DNA of 64,000 nucleotides from an uncultured Methylococcaceae bacterium (GTDB lineage: Bacteria > Pseudomonadota > Gammaproteobacteria > Methylococcales > Methylomonadaceae). The notes beneath the pieces were generated by a model, which saw only the letters and a program-made list of their open reading frames with translations, had not been told where the DNA came from and searched no databases. The DNA lies in assembly GCA_903866825.1 (NCBI GenBank), contig CAIPPE010000296.1, forward strand, positions 1 to 64,000, given 5' to 3'. Below, piece by piece: positions 47,809 through 59,450 of the stretch (positions within the stretch are counted from its first letter, which is position 1; the number at the start of each line of letters is the position of its first letter). The translations under genes and the position numbers were made by a program.

Positions 47809-47988
47809 ATGTTCAAAAATATTTTAAATGGCTTCATTGACCATCCTATATTCACCAGCCTCTTTATAGCTGACTTCGGCGTTCTTTTGTTCCATAGACC
47901 CCCATTTATCTTTTCCTTGATTATGCTTGGCGCACTGATGGGTATGTGCATGTACTTTGGTCAAAAATTAGCTTTGTTTAAAATCTAA
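47809..47988 (+). CDS. Small 59-aa hydrophobic protein
   Basis: MFKNILNGFIDHPIFTSLFIADFGVLLFHRPPFIFSLIMLGALMGMCMYFGQKLALFKI; stop abuts the TTG start of the RDD gene. Below the ORF-track length cutoff. Confidence 0.5.
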   Translation: MFKNILNGFIDHPIFTSLFIADFGVLLFHRPPFIFSLIMLGALMGMCMYFGQKLALFKI

Positions 47989-48450
47989 TTGCCTAAGCGA
48001 CAAAAAACCATAAAATCAGGTCAGGAGTTACTCTCTAAACCTGGTTTTTTGCGCCGTTCGGCTGCACAAGTTTACGATATATTCCTGTTGGTCGCGGTTT
48101 TATTCCTTGCGACCGCCATCTTGCTCCCATTCACTTCTGGTGAATCCATTAGCGAGCAACAAATATTAATTTACCGCATTTACCTAGCGATTATTAGCTT
48201 TCTATTTTACGGCTGGTTTTGGACGCATGGTGGGCAAACCTTGGGATTGCGTGCCTGGAAAATAAAAGTTTTGACTCTAAACCAAAAACCGATAAGCTGG
48301 AAGCAAGCCTTTTTAAGGTTTATAACGGCTATTATTTCATGGGGCGTGTTTGGATTAGGGTATATGTGGATTTTTATGAAAAAAAACCGCTATAGCTGGC
48401 ACGATTATCTGTCAAAAACAGCGTTGTTTTCTGAAATACCCAAAAAGTAA
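47989..48450 (+). CDS. RDD family membrane protein (TTG start)
   Basis: LRRSAAQVYDIFLLVAVLFLATA; GWFWTHGGQTLGLRAWKIKVL; MKKNRYSWHDYLSKT. Confidence 0.9.
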   Translation: MPKRQKTIKSGQELLSKPGFLRRSAAQVYDIFLLVAVLFLATAILLPFTSGESISEQQILIYRIYLAIISFLFYGWFWTHGGQTLGLRAWKIKVLTLNQKPISWKQAFLRFITAIISWGVFGLGYMWIFMKKNRYSWHDYLSKTALFSEIPKK

Positions 48451-48554
48451 TACCTAACACGATTTCAACTACATCACCCATTTTCATAGCTTTCCCCTAC
48501 ACGCGATTGGATCAAAAGTCACTGAAAAGCAGCCATCACCAAATAACGAGCATT

Positions 48555-50594
48555 ATGACAAACCCTTTATTAAGCAATAATACACTGCCACTGTTTTCTC
48601 AAATAAAACCAGAACAAATTGAACCGGCGATAACTCAATTACTGGATAATGCCCGTGCCGTTGTTAATCAACAGTTAGAGGCAACAACAGCATACACCTG
48701 GAAAAACCTGATTGAACCCATAGAAAATGCTGAAGATCAGCTCAACAAAGCCTGGTCACCCGTAAGCCACATGAACTCTGTTGTCAATTCAGATGAACTG
48801 CGCCAAGCTTATAACGTCTGCCTACCCAAACTCAGCGAATACGCAACAGAAATGGGGCAAAACGAACGATTATTTAATGCCTATCAAATCATTGCCAACA
48901 GTGATGAGTATTCAGGATTGGATCAAGCCCAAAAGAAAATTATTGAAAATGCACTCAGAGACTTCAAACTATCAGGAGTAGATCTTGATATTGAAAAAAA
49001 ACAGCGTTACAAAGAAATCAGTCAAGAGCTGTCTCGTCTAACCAGCAGCTATGAAGAAAACCTGCTCGATGCCACTAATGCATGGAGCAAACATATCACC
49101 AATATCCTGGATCTTTCAGGACTACCTGATTCTGCTCTGGCGCAAGCTAAACAAAGTGCTGAAATTCAAAATAAAGAGGGCTGGTTAATCACCCTACAGT
49201 TCCCCTCTTATCAAGCCGTGATGACCTATGCTGATGACCGCGAATTAAGACGTGAACATTACGAGGCTTTTTCAACCCGCGCCTCAGATCAAGGCCCTAA
49301 AAACCCTCAATGGGACAACTCTGACAATATGGAGGCTATTCTGGCCTTACGTCATGAGAAGGCTAAATTACTGGGCTTCAATAACTACGCAGAACTATCT
49401 CTTGCCAGAAAAATGGCAGAAAAGCCTGAGGATGTCGTACATTTCCTTGAAGACTTAGCGGATCGGTCCTGGCGTCAAGCCCGGAAAGACCTTGCTGAGT
49501 TACAAGAATTTGCCAAACAACACTATGGCATTCATGCTCTCCAATCATGGGATTTGGGTTATTACTCAGAAAAGATGCGTCAACACTTTTACCAACTCTC
49601 CCAAGAAGAAGTTAAAACCTACTTTCCCATCACCCGTGTACTACCAGGGCTTTTTTCTATTATTCAAAAACTGTACGGACTACAAATCTCTGAAATTTCC
49701 GACTTTGACACTTGGCACCCTGATGTACGTTTTTTCCAAATACATGACTCTACTGGACAACTGCGTGGTCAATTTTATTTCGATCTTTATGCCCGCGCTA
49801 AAAAACGGGGTGGCGCGTGGATGGATGATTGCCAAGGCCGAAAAAAATTCAACAATAAAATTCAGACACCTGTTGCTTACTTAACCTGCAACTTCACCCC
49901 ACCGACAGGGGATGAACCCTCACTGTTAACCCATGATGATGTAACGACACTGTTTCACGAGTTCGGACACGGCCTACAACACATGCTCACTATTGTTGAT
50001 CATTTGGGTGTTTCAGGCATTAACGGCGTTGAGTGGGATGCGGTTGAATTACCTAGCCAATTCATGGAAAACTGGTGTTGGGAACAAGAAGCGTTGGCCC
50101 TGCTTTCAGGGCATTACCAAACCGGTGAGGTATTGCCTGAATCCTTATTTAAGAAAATGCTGGCGGCGAAAAACTTTCAGGCAGGCATGATTATGGTTAG
50201 ACAGCTTGAATTTAGCCTCTTTGATTTCAAACTGCACCGGGATTACAATCCTGAAAAAGGCGGTCGTATCTACGAAACACTGAATCATGTCAGAAACCAG
50301 GTCGCTGTTGTGCAACCGCCCGAATTTAACCGCTTTGCACATAGCTTTTCACACATTTTTGCAGGCGGGTATGCAGCGGGCTATTACAGCTATAAATGGG
50401 CAGAAGTCTTATCCAGTGATGCCTTTTCTCTATTTGAAGAAAAAGGTATTTTCGATCAAGAAACCGGGCATTCTTTTTTAACCCACATCCTTGAACAGGG
50501 TGGGACTGAAAATGCAATGGATCTTTTCATCAAATTCAGAGGCCGTAAACCCAGTATCGATGCTCTACTCAGACACAATGGCATTGCTGCATGA
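48555..50594 (+). CDS. prlC: Oligopeptidase A (M3 metallopeptidase); likely start 48555
   Basis: [15 protein letters not shown] zinc motif; [25 protein letters not shown]3 architecture. Confidence 0.96.
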   Translation: MTNPLLSNNTLPLFSQIKPEQIEPAITQLLDNARAVVNQQLEATTAYTWKNLIEPIENAEDQLNKAWSPVSHMNSVVNSDELRQAYNVCLPKLSEYATEMGQNERLFNAYQIIANSDEYSGLDQAQKKIIENALRDFKLSGVDLDIEKKQRYKEISQELSRLTSSYEENLLDATNAWSKHITNILDLSGLPDSALAQAKQSAEIQNKEGWLITLQFPSYQAVMTYADDRELRREHYEAFSTRASDQGPKNPQWDNSDNMEAILALRHEKAKLLGFNNYAELSLARKMAEKPEDVVHFLEDLADRSWRQARKDLAELQEFAKQHYGIHALQSWDLGYYSEKMRQHFYQLSQEEVKTYFPITRVLPGLFSIIQKLYGLQISEISDFDTWHPDVRFFQIHDSTGQLRGQFYFDLYARAKKRGGAWMDDCQGRKKFNNKIQTPVAYLTCNFTPPTGDEPSLLTHDDVTTLFHEFGHGLQHMLTIVDHLGVSGINGVEWDAVELPSQFMENWCWEQEALALLSGHYQTGEVLPESLFKKMLAAKNFQAGMIMVRQLEFSLFDFKLHRDYNPEKGGRIYETLNHVRNQVAVVQPPEFNRFAHSFSHIFAGGYAAGYYSYKWAEVLSSDAFSLFEEKGIFDQETGHSFLTHILEQGGTENAMDLFIKFRGRKPSIDALLRHNGIAA

Positions 50595-52051
50595 ATTACC
50601 ACGACCTGCGCGATTTTATAAAGCAGCTTGAAAAACAGGGTGAGCTGAAGCGGGTTACTGTTCCCGTCGATCCCTACCTGGAAATGACCGAAATCTGTAA
50701 TCGCACTTTAAGACAAGGGGGGCCGGCGTTACTGTTTGAGAATCCTATTGGTTATAATATTCCTGTTTTGGGTAATCTATTTGGTACGCCACGCCGTGTC
50801 GCCATGGGCATGGGGGCAGAGTCAGTGACCGAATTACGCGGCATTGGTGAACTACTGGCAGCCTTAAAGGAGCCAGAACCGCCCAAAGGGATGAAGGATG
50901 CCTGGGAAAAATTCCCAATCTACAAACAAGTATTGAATATGGCGCCTAAAGTAGTTTCATCACCGCCCTGCCAAGAATTAATCAGGCAGGGAGATGAAAT
51001 TGATTTAAGCGTCTATCCTATTCAAACCTGCTGGCCTGATGATGCTGCGCCTTTAATTACCTGGCCGCTTGTTATTACCCGTGGCCCTAATAAGCCCAGG
51101 CAAAACCTGGGCATCTATCGGATGCAAGTCATTGCCAAAAACAAAGTCATCATGCGCTGGCTGGCACATCGCGGCGGCGCACTGGATTTTAAAGAATTTC
51201 AGGCGGCTAACCCTGGCAAACCATTCCCTGTTTCAGTGGCACTAGGCGCTGATCCTGCGACTATTTTAGCAGCGGTAACCCCTGTACCTGACTCACTATC
51301 AGAATACGCCTTTGCGGGCTTATTACGCGGCAGTAAAACGGAAGTTGCCAAATCCATACTGAATGACTTACAAGTACCCGCCAGTGCAGAAATAGTCCTC
51401 GAAGGTTTTATTTACCCCAATGAATTTGCAGCAGAAGGCCCCTATGGCGATCATACCGGCTATTACAACGAGGTCGCTGACTTTCCAGTCTTCACTATCG
51501 AAAGAATAACCCAGCGCCAAGCCCCCATTTATCACAGCACCTTTACCGGCAGACCACCTGATGAACCGGCTATTTTAGGTGTCGCACTCAATGAAGTCTT
51601 CGTACCGATCTTGCAGAAGCAATTCCCTGAAATTATTGACTTTTACTTACCTCCAGAAGGCTGCTCTTACCGAATGGCAGTCATAAGTATGAAAAAGCAA
51701 TATGCCGGACATGCTAAACGTGTCATGTTAGGAACGTGGTCATTTTTACGGCAATTCATGTACACAAAGTTTGTTATTGTCGTTGATGATGATATTAATG
51801 TACGTGACTGGCAAGATGTCATTTGGGCCATGACCACCCGAATGGATCCCGCCAGGGATTTAACTATTCTAGAAAACACCCCGATTGATTATCTCGATTT
51901 TGCATCGCCCGTTTCTGGATTAGGCTCTAAAGTTGGTTTTGATGCGACCAATAAATGGCCAGGGGAAACAAATAGAGAATGGGGCAGAACAATCGTCATG
52001 TCCCCTGAAGTTATCAAGAGAGTCGATGAAATTTGGGATACTTTATTCTAG
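50591..52051 (+). CDS. ubiD: 4-hydroxy-3-polyprenylbenzoate decarboxylase UbiD
   Basis: [68 protein letters not shown]. Confidence 0.97.
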   Translation: MNYHDLRDFIKQLEKQGELKRVTVPVDPYLEMTEICNRTLRQGGPALLFENPIGYNIPVLGNLFGTPRRVAMGMGAESVTELRGIGELLAALKEPEPPKGMKDAWEKFPIYKQVLNMAPKVVSSPPCQELIRQGDEIDLSVYPIQTCWPDDAAPLITWPLVITRGPNKPRQNLGIYRMQVIAKNKVIMRWLAHRGGALDFKEFQAANPGKPFPVSVALGADPATILAAVTPVPDSLSEYAFAGLLRGSKTEVAKSILNDLQVPASAEIVLEGFIYPNEFAAEGPYGDHTGYYNEVADFPVFTIERITQRQAPIYHSTFTGRPPDEPAILGVALNEVFVPILQKQFPEIIDFYLPPEGCSYRMAVISMKKQYAGHAKRVMLGTWSFLRQFMYTKFVIVVDDDINVRDWQDVIWAMTTRMDPARDLTILENTPIDYLDFASPVSGLGSKVGFDATNKWPGETNREWGRTIVMSPEVIKRVDEIWDTLF

Positions 52052-52118
52052 TGCAGCAAACAAAGTGTCGCTCAACAGCGACACTTATGCTTATGGTTTT
52101 AAGATACACCCTTATAAC

Positions 52119-53342
52119 TTAAGCTGTAATTTGATTGATAACGGCGCTAGATGCCAATTCCACACCTTTTTTATAGCAAGTAATAGCGTTATCTTTATCA
52201 TCCTGAGCAAACAACAAATCGCCTAATAATTGATAAGCGTGGACAGTGGGTTCAGCAGCAATACTTTTAGCCAGATAACTTTCAGCCTTAAAAGTATCAC
52301 CTGACTGAATAGCCAAGTTTCCTAAAACAGCTAATAAAACAGCGTTTTCTGGATGAAAATAAGCCCATTTCTCAGCGACTTCAAACTGATTAGCTACGTT
52401 ATTCGATTGAATACTACCATACAAAACCACCAGAGTTTCATCCCATATCAATGCTATCGTATTAGCCAGGTCTTCTTCAACCAATGCACCCAGTCCGGCA
52501 TTAATCATCGCGGCAAAATAAATAACGGCAACACCGGCTTTTGATTTTATATACTCGGGAATTTCCAACCATAAAGATTGAATTTCTTCCAACTCTCCCT
52601 TCTGGACTGATTGCTTCAATAACTGACTAACCGCTTCAATTTCAAGAGACCTTACCTCTGCCTCCATTAAAATTTTATGGGTATACAATGAAGGCAACAA
52701 AGTTCTCAGTCCTTGCCAATCACCAAGATGCTGATAAGTTTGATGCAATAACTTTAAGACCGTTGCATGGGTAGGCTCAATTGAATGCAATTTGGTGAGC
52801 GTTTCCAATGCCTGCTCAAACTGATTACCCGACAAATTTAATTCAGCTTGAGTAAGACCGATTAAAACACTTGAATCAGGTGAATGATCTGACGCTTTTC
52901 TTAAGTATTCATCCCGTTTATCAAAAGCACCACGAGACTGTGCGGCTCTGGCTGCTGTCAAATAATGGATTAGTGGTGCTCCGCTATGAGAAACATGCTT
53001 TATCAGCGTGTTTTCGGCTCTTTCCCAGTTTCCTTCAGCAGAATCAACTAAACCCGCAATCAACGCTTCCTGAGAACGATTAAACTTAATATTTTTACCG
53101 CGATTTTTAAGCTGCTTAGGCAACCTTATCAAATATCCCAGGAATCTAAAGAACAGATAAAACAGGTAAAAGGCAACAACCTGACCCACGGCAAAAACCA
53201 CTAGGGACGTTTCTAAAGACCAATGCCCAATACCTATGAGTGCATAACCTGGATTATCAAACTCTTGTAACGAACTATAAACAAAAAATGCTACCAGGAT
53301 AGTAGCCAGAAGCGGCCCGAGAAAATAAAATAATTTTTTCAT
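52119..53342 (-). CDS. hemY: HemY-like TPR protein
   Basis: Two N-terminal TM helices, TPR-rich C-terminus, next to HemX/D/C; HemY-type GHWSLETSLVVFAVGQVVAFYLFYLFFRFL. Confidence 0.88.
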   Translation of the reverse strand: MKKLFYFLGPLLATILVAFFVYSSLQEFDNPGYALIGIGHWSLETSLVVFAVGQVVAFYLFYLFFRFLGYLIRLPKQLKNRGKNIKFNRSQEALIAGLVDSAEGNWERAENTLIKHVSHSGAPLIHYLTAARAAQSRGAFDKRDEYLRKASDHSPDSSVLIGLTQAELNLSGNQFEQALETLTKLHSIEPTHATVLKLLHQTYQHLGDWQGLRTLLPSLYTHKILMEAEVRSLEIEAVSQLLKQSVQKGELEEIQSLWLEIPEYIKSKAGVAVIYFAAMINAGLGALVEEDLANTIALIWDETLVVLYGSIQSNNVANQFEVAEKWAYFHPENAVLLAVLGNLAIQSGDTFKAESYLAKSIAAEPTVHAYQLLGDLLFAQDDKDNAITCYKKGVELASSAVINQITA

Positions 53343-53352
53343 CTAGTCATTC

Positions 53353-54768
53353 TCATTTGACTGCAGGTACAACTGCTGGCTCTTCAACAGGGTTCGTCAC
53401 TGCTGCTGGTTTTTCAACCGGTACACGAACAACTGCTGGCTTTTTGACAGAGGGGCGAACTATTGCCGGTTTTTCGACAGGTGGCTGTACGACTAATGGA
53501 GACGATTGCTCAGCTTTTTCTACAATTGGCTCAACAACCGTCGGCGCTGCTTCTTTAGGCGCAGTTGTACCAATTTTTTCAACCGGAGCGGCTACTTCTT
53601 CTGGCTTTATAGGCTCTGGCGTAGGCTGCGTAGTCAGGGCTTTATCCGTTTCGACTCTCAGCCTGGTTATATCTCTCAGCAATTTTAACGATGCACTGAT
53701 ATCCGGGAACTGACTCCGAATCTTAATCGTACTAAACTGATCTAACTCAGCAATAAAATTATTGACCTCGGGATTACTGGCAAAATGTTTCTCTGTCCAT
53801 TTTTTGGCATCTGCAAGACCCGACTTAAACAGTGCCTCATTATGCTGGACCAAAGCGATCTTTACCATTTCCAACTTAACCCTTAATTGTTCATGGATAA
53901 ACTGTGCTTCTTCCGGTGTCAGAATCTCTTCAACCTCATGCTCTGTATGTCGAATAGTGACTACGCCCTTGAGATGATTCAACGCTGAATCGATTACGCC
54001 TTGATCTTCTTCAGACTGGGTTAGCGATTGTTTTCCCTCAGTTGCAACCGGAGAAGTCAAGGCTTTGCCTGTATAAGGCAACAACAGAACCAGTTGTTCA
54101 ACATGATCTTGCAGCGTCTGGATAGAGGCATAAAGCCCGACTACATCTGGCACGACTACATTTTTAATGTCTGAAAGTTCACGTGCAATCGCTTCGCGGA
54201 CTTTAAAAATACTTGCATCCCCACTTTCTCTTAAGCGTTGATCAGCCGCTTCTAAAGCTTCACGGGTGGTATTAACATCACCAACCAAATATAAACGCTC
54301 ATTGGCAATACTCAATAAATATTCAGCATCAGCAATTAACCAATCGCCTCGAGTCTTACCTAATTGACGTTGCACACCCACAATAGAGTCGCTTAATTCT
54401 TTACGGGTACTATCCAGCTTTTCATTATGCAACTGAGAAAAATCAGCCAGTGTTTTTGTAAAGTGGGAGTCTTTTCCCGCCACATTGGCTTCAATGCTCG
54501 CCAACTGTGATTGGATAGCTACGAGTTGTGCCTGATAATCAGCCAGTTGATTAGACACCTGACCTTTGACCTCACCCCCCAGATCTTCTTGCTTATCACG
54601 CAATTGCGTAAACAAATAGAATCCGGCTCCAGCCAGTCCTACAATAATAACCAGGATAATAATACCAAACCAAAACCCACTCCGCGACCGACGCGCTTGC
54701 TTAGTCTCACTTTGTTCTTGTTCTAGTTGTTCACTCAATTCGGCCACGCTATTCCCCCTGTTACACAC
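53353..54768 (-). CDS. hemX: HemX-like membrane protein with Pro-rich C-terminal repeats
   Basis: Single TM (FWFGIIILVIIVGLAGAGFYLFTQL); QLGKTRGDWLIADAEYLLSIANERLYLVGDVNTTREALEAADQRL; C-terminal PVEKPAVV-type repeats. Confidence 0.9.
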   Translation of the reverse strand: MCNRGNSVAELSEQLEQEQSETKQARRSRSGFWFGIIILVIIVGLAGAGFYLFTQLRDKQEDLGGEVKGQVSNQLADYQAQLVAIQSQLASIEANVAGKDSHFTKTLADFSQLHNEKLDSTRKELSDSIVGVQRQLGKTRGDWLIADAEYLLSIANERLYLVGDVNTTREALEAADQRLRESGDASIFKVREAIARELSDIKNVVVPDVVGLYASIQTLQDHVEQLVLLLPYTGKALTSPVATEGKQSLTQSEEDQGVIDSALNHLKGVVTIRHTEHEVEEILTPEEAQFIHEQLRVKLEMVKIALVQHNEALFKSGLADAKKWTEKHFASNPEVNNFIAELDQFSTIKIRSQFPDISASLKLLRDITRLRVETDKALTTQPTPEPIKPEEVAAPVEKIGTTAPKEAAPTVVEPIVEKAEQSSPLVVQPPVEKPAIVRPSVKKPAVVRVPVEKPAAVTNPVEEPAVVPAVK

Positions 54769-55517
54769 ATTATTACTGTCTCAAGAATTGCACTATCTGA
54801 AGGACTTTGAGCCACTGCGATTCTTTTAAATCCTATCCCGGCAGCAATTTGCCTAATTCTATTGCTAACAACCACTAGCGGGATATCAAATAACCGCTGA
54901 TGAAAGCACTTTTCTAACATTACCAATAAATTCTGTAAAGCTTCCCCACTCGTAATAGTGATAACATCCAGTTTACCTTGTTCAAGCACCAACTTAACTT
55001 GAGAGGAATCAAACTCTGGGATTATCCGTTTATACACATCCAGATAATCCACAGTTGCTCCTCTACTTTGCAATACCGTCGCTAGTTCTTCACGACCACC
55101 TTGACCACGAATAATCAAAAAACGCTGCCCGGTTATCTGCTGCAATTCTGGCATCGCCAGCAAGGCTTCACTGTTAAAACCACTATCAGCGACTAAATCA
55201 ACTGACCAACCCGCATTGACTAAGGCTTTAGCTGTCGCATTTCCAATAGCCGCAATACGGACTGATTTAAATTTTTTTATTTTATCACTATCTGAATGGT
55301 TACCGTGCATAGTAACTGCATTTGCACTAATAAAAACAAGCCATTGATAACTATCTAATCGGGCCAAAGTATCTTGTATTTCAGCGCAATCATCCAATGC
55401 GACAATAGCCAACGTAGGAAATTTGATGGCAATCCCACCCTGCTCTTCAATTAAAGAACAGAGGTTCTCCGCTTGATGAAGCGGTCGCGTGACTAATACC
55501 TGCACACCCTTCAGCAT
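54735..55517 (-). CDS. hemD: Uroporphyrinogen-III synthase
   Basis: VLVTRPLHQAENLCSLIEEQGGIAIKFPTLAI; position between hemC and hemX. Confidence 0.93.
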   Translation of the reverse strand: MLKGVQVLVTRPLHQAENLCSLIEEQGGIAIKFPTLAIVALDDCAEIQDTLARLDSYQWLVFISANAVTMHGNHSDSDKIKKFKSVRIAAIGNATAKALVNAGWSVDLVADSGFNSEALLAMPELQQITGQRFLIIRGQGGREELATVLQSRGATVDYLDVYKRIIPEFDSSQVKLVLEQGKLDVITITSGEALQNLLVMLEKCFHQRLFDIPLVVVSNRIRQIAAGIGFKRIAVAQSPSDSAILETVIMCVTGGIAWPN

Positions 55518-55522
55518 GATAA

Positions 55523-56449
55523 TCAGGCCAATAAAGCTTGCAAAATTTTATCTGCACCTTGCGCTAATAAATCCTCAGCGATTATTCGCCCCATCGCTTC
55601 TGACTGCTCCAACTCACCTGTTCGTTCTGCCCGATAAAGAACAGACCCATCAGGATTGCCCACTAAACCACGCATAAATACCTTCTCGCCCTGAATTTGG
55701 GCAAAACCAGCAATAGGCACTTGGCAGCCGCCATTCAGACGGGTATTCATAGCGCGTTCGGCAGCAACACATAAGCCTGTCTGCGTATCATGCAAGGTCG
55801 CTAACATCTGATTAATTTCAGCGTCATCCACACGGCACTCGATACCAATAGCACCTTGACCCACTGCAGGCAAACTTATGCCTGTATCCAGTGACTCCGT
55901 AATACGAACCGCCATGCCCAGCCTTTTTAATCCAGCAGACGCCAAAATAATGGCATCATAATCACCCGCATCCAATTTCGCCAAGCGAGTATTCACATTA
56001 CCTCTTAAGGGAATGACTTCCGCATCAGGAAACCGTTCTTTAAGCTGACACTCTCTACGCAAACTGGATGTGCCAATTCTTGCATTAGACGGCAACTCAC
56101 TTAAACTCGCATACTGATTCGATACAAAAGCGTCCGTTGGATCTTCACGCTCTAAAATAGCGGCCAAGTGTAACCCGTCAGGAAATTCTATCGGTACATC
56201 CTTCATAGAATGCACCGCAATATCTGCTGTTCCTTCCAGCATGCCCTGCTCTAATTCTTTAACAAACAAGCCCTTGCCACCCACCTTAGCTAAAGGCGCA
56301 TCGAGAATTTTATCACCCCGAGTCACCATCTTAACCAGTTCTGTTGTAACATCCGGGAACGCCTGAACCAATAACGCTGCAACGTGTTCTGCTTGCCATA
56401 ACGCTAGAGGACTCTGACGCGTTGCAATACGAATAATTTTTTTAGCCAA
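55523..56449 (-). CDS. hemC: Hydroxymethylbilane synthase
   Basis: [73 protein letters not shown]. Confidence 0.97.
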   Translation of the reverse strand: MAKKIIRIATRQSPLALWQAEHVAALLVQAFPDVTTELVKMVTRGDKILDAPLAKVGGKGLFVKELEQGMLEGTADIAVHSMKDVPIEFPDGLHLAAILEREDPTDAFVSNQYASLSELPSNARIGTSSLRRECQLKERFPDAEVIPLRGNVNTRLAKLDAGDYDAIILASAGLKRLGMAVRITESLDTGISLPAVGQGAIGIECRVDDAEINQMLATLHDTQTGLCVAAERAMNTRLNGGCQVPIAGFAQIQGEKVFMRGLVGNPDGSVLYRAERTGELEQSEAMGRIIAEDLLAQGADKILQALLA

Positions 56450-56699
56450 AAGGACAGCCTCAATTCAAAAAATGGGATTATTGTAACCTGATTTAAGTTT
56501 ATGGTCTGTTATCAAACATCAATAGTTTGTTTAAATCTTTATCAATCCATACCTCAACACCATTAAACTCATCTAAAACTTAAACGTTGACCATCTAATT
56601 AACACTCTATAGATAGCTCACTCAAAACAACGGCAACTGTGTTTTTAAATTTATTCAGCCATTATGCTGTAAAATTGTTCTTTTTTTTAGTTTAATAAG

Positions 56700-57692
56700 A
56701 TGACCCTAACCCGTATACCTCGCCTGGTTTTAACGCCCGGAGAACCTGCTGGCATTGGACCAGACCTTTGCGTACAACTCTCCCAACGAGATTTACCCTA
56801 CGCCCTGATAATCATTGCCAGCCCCGAGTTATTGTTACAACGCGCTGAGCTCTTAGGCTTACCACTCTCTATTGAAGAATTTAACCCAGACCTACCTCCT
56901 GCGCCACATACTGCAGGACGATTAACGGTGCTTCCTGTTGAGGTAAACGAACCCGTAAAATGTGGCCAGACCACCCCACTCAACAGCCGTTATGTCTTAA
57001 AAACCCTGACTAAAGCCACTCAAGGCTGCCTTAATGGCACGTTTGACGCCCTCGTCACCGGCCCTGTTGATAAAGGCATTATTAATGACGCTGGCTTTCC
57101 CTTTAGTGGTCATACTGAATATATAGCCGAAATTACGAGTGGACATCCTGTGATGATGCTGGCAACAGAAAAGTTACGCGTCGCCTTAGTCACTACCCAT
57201 TTGCCCCTTAAAGACGTCAGTGCGGCTATTACACACACCCGCTTGCGCTCTGTTATTAGAATTTTGGCACATGACTTAAGCACCCGATTTAAAATTGCCT
57301 CGCCTAAAATCCTGGTTTGCGGCCTTAATCCTCATGCGGGTGAAAACGGCCACTTAGGCCATGAAGAAATCGAAATCATCATACCTGTATTAGATAGTTT
57401 ACGTCAGCAAGGCCTAGACTTGATAGGTCCCTTACCGGCAGACACTTTATTTACCCCTAAATATTTAGATACTGCCGATGCTGTTTTGGCTATGTATCAC
57501 GACCAAGGCTTGCCCGTCCTGAAATACCAGGGCTTTGGTAAAGCAGTCAACATTACCCTTGGTCTCCCTATAATTCGCACCTCTGTTGATCATGGCACGG
57601 CCCTCGATCTTGCAGGTACAGGCAAAGCGGACATTGGCAGCCTGCTTGTTGCGCTTCAAACCGCCTTAACCATGACTCATCAATCTCTATAA
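56700..57692 (+). CDS. pdxA: 4-hydroxythreonine-4-phosphate dehydrogenase
   Basis: [64 protein letters not shown]. Confidence 0.97.
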   Translation: MTLTRIPRLVLTPGEPAGIGPDLCVQLSQRDLPYALIIIASPELLLQRAELLGLPLSIEEFNPDLPPAPHTAGRLTVLPVEVNEPVKCGQTTPLNSRYVLKTLTKATQGCLNGTFDALVTGPVDKGIINDAGFPFSGHTEYIAEITSGHPVMMLATEKLRVALVTTHLPLKDVSAAITHTRLRSVIRILAHDLSTRFKIASPKILVCGLNPHAGENGHLGHEEIEIIIPVLDSLRQQGLDLIGPLPADTLFTPKYLDTADAVLAMYHDQGLPVLKYQGFGKAVNITLGLPIIRTSVDHGTALDLAGTGKADIGSLLVALQTALTMTHQSL

Positions 57693-57696
57693 GCAC

Positions 57697-58521
57697 ATGA
57701 CACACACACCTCGCAAACGCTTTGGCCAGAATTTTTTACATGACCACAACATCATTTACAACATTCTCTCCAGTTTAAACACCAAGCCCAACCAACACTG
57801 GGTTGAAATTGGTCCCGGTATGGGTGCCCTGACTGAGCCTTTATTAGCACTCGGCTTACAACTTGAAGTCGTGGAGCTGGACAGGGATTTAGTCGCTTAT
57901 CTTAAAGATAAATTTAAACAACAGTCACAGCTACATATTCACAGTGCGGATGCCTTAAAGTTTGATTTCTCAGCACTGGCTAAAAATGACGAGAAGCTGC
58001 GCATCATTGGTAACTTGCCCTATAACATCTCGACGCCTTTAATGTTTCACTTGCTGGATAATGCAGCCTGTATTGAAGACATGCACTTTATGCTACAAAA
58101 GGAAGTGGTTGATCGCATTTGTGCAGCACCTGGCAGTAAGAAATACGGCAGACTCAGTGTCATGATGCAATATTACTGTGCTACAGAACACTTATTTGAC
58201 GTGCCGCCCGAAAGTTTTGACCCAGCCCCTAAAGTTATGTCGGCTATTGTTAGATTAATACCGCATCAACAACCGCCCGTTGCGGTTAATAACTTAAAAA
58301 TGCTGAATAGAGTGGTTGTGCAAGCCTTCTCACAACGTCGTAAGACCTTGCGCAACTCTTTAAAAAAACTCATCGATGAAGACGCCATTGTTGCATTGGG
58401 TATTGACCCTAATTTAAGAGCAGAAGTGATCTCACTGCCTGATTTTGCCCGATTGAGTAATTTGTTACGCGAAGAAGACCTCACAGAAGAGGATGCAGAT
58501 CCAGACTTAAATGGTGATTAG
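57697..58521 (+). CDS. rsmA: 16S rRNA dimethyladenosine transferase
   Basis: RKRFGQNFLHDHNIIYNI; VEIGPGMGALTEPLL; GNLPYNISTPLMFHLL; FSQRRKTLRNSLKKL. Confidence 0.97.
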   Translation: MTHTPRKRFGQNFLHDHNIIYNILSSLNTKPNQHWVEIGPGMGALTEPLLALGLQLEVVELDRDLVAYLKDKFKQQSQLHIHSADALKFDFSALAKNDEKLRIIGNLPYNISTPLMFHLLDNAACIEDMHFMLQKEVVDRICAAPGSKKYGRLSVMMQYYCATEHLFDVPPESFDPAPKVMSAIVRLIPHQQPPVAVNNLKMLNRVVVQAFSQRRKTLRNSLKKLIDEDAIVALGIDPNLRAEVISLPDFARLSNLLREEDLTEEDADPDLNGD

Positions 58522-58647
58522 CCCCTGCGACAATCTGTCACGCGACAATATGCCACATTTCTTAAAGCACACTTTATCAGTATTATAATCACAACTCTTG
58601 AGATGCAAATTCCCCTCCTAGGAATTCAGAGTTTTATATCCTTCTTC

Positions 58648-58679
58648 TAATGCAGCCTAAATAGCTGCATTTTTTTTGC
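58648..58679 (+). terminator. Rho-independent terminator downstream of rsmA
   Basis: aatgcagc ctaaata gctgcatt tttttt. Confidence 0.85.
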
Positions 58680-59419
58680 CTGCTGTTTTGTTAATACGCG
58701 CTCAAAACAATCTTAAATACATTGCTTATAGTTATTCAGACACCCCTACTCATCTTTCCATACTCATCCGCAATTATTTCTCTTAAAGTTTGATTTTCCA
58801 AGTTTTCTAGCTTACTAAGTAGTCGTACATTGAAAATGCGCCAATTTTGCAATGTGCAAGCATTCTTTATCATTCATTTTCAATGTTATACAATCCAAAA
58901 TATTATTTAATGTTATTTTTTACTTATCTATCAAAAACAATTTTTTCAAAACACATACTCTGCCTACGCAAATAACATCTTAATTTAGGTCAATACTTAA
59001 GATCCCAGCAACCAATATCCCTTTATCCCAGCATCATCTACTCCAACGATTTACTTAGATACTAAACAACATGCGTATTATTAAATCAGAATCTAACCCT
59101 TTACTTACAGTAAGAGCCTATGCGAGGTATTCATTGTCACATACTAAATTACCTCATGCTCATACTCCGGATTAAAAAGCACCCAATTCATTAGGCCTCC
59201 CCCCTATACAAAAGCTGATGTCATTCTTGCAATACACTCATGTCGCCCACGCAAAAGTAAAAGAACCCTTACTTTAGCCACAGTCACATATACATCTCCA
59301 AATGTAAGTGCGATGATTGAGCAAGTCGCTATCTCAAATCTTAAAAAACCATGTGCTTCTAGCAAAAAAGACGGTGACTTTGGTTATATCACCCTTGCAC
59401 AATACCTCAAGCAATGGCA

Positions 59420-59444
59420 TCCGGCTGATTACATCAGCCGGATT
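59420..59444. repeat. Perfect 10-bp stem-loop just beyond the pyrF stop (possible terminator/3' end element)
   Basis: atccggctga ttaca tcagccggat. Confidence 0.65.
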
Positions 59445-59450
59445 TCTGGC

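Noticed and set aside
49492-49884. 130-aa alternative-frame ORF in prlC
   Set aside because: Overlaps the conserved M3 peptidase frame and has implausible composition.
53357-53713. 118-aa Thr/Gly-rich plus-strand ORF
   Set aside because: Antisense to the HemX C-terminal repeats; the apparent repeats merely mirror the coding repeat.
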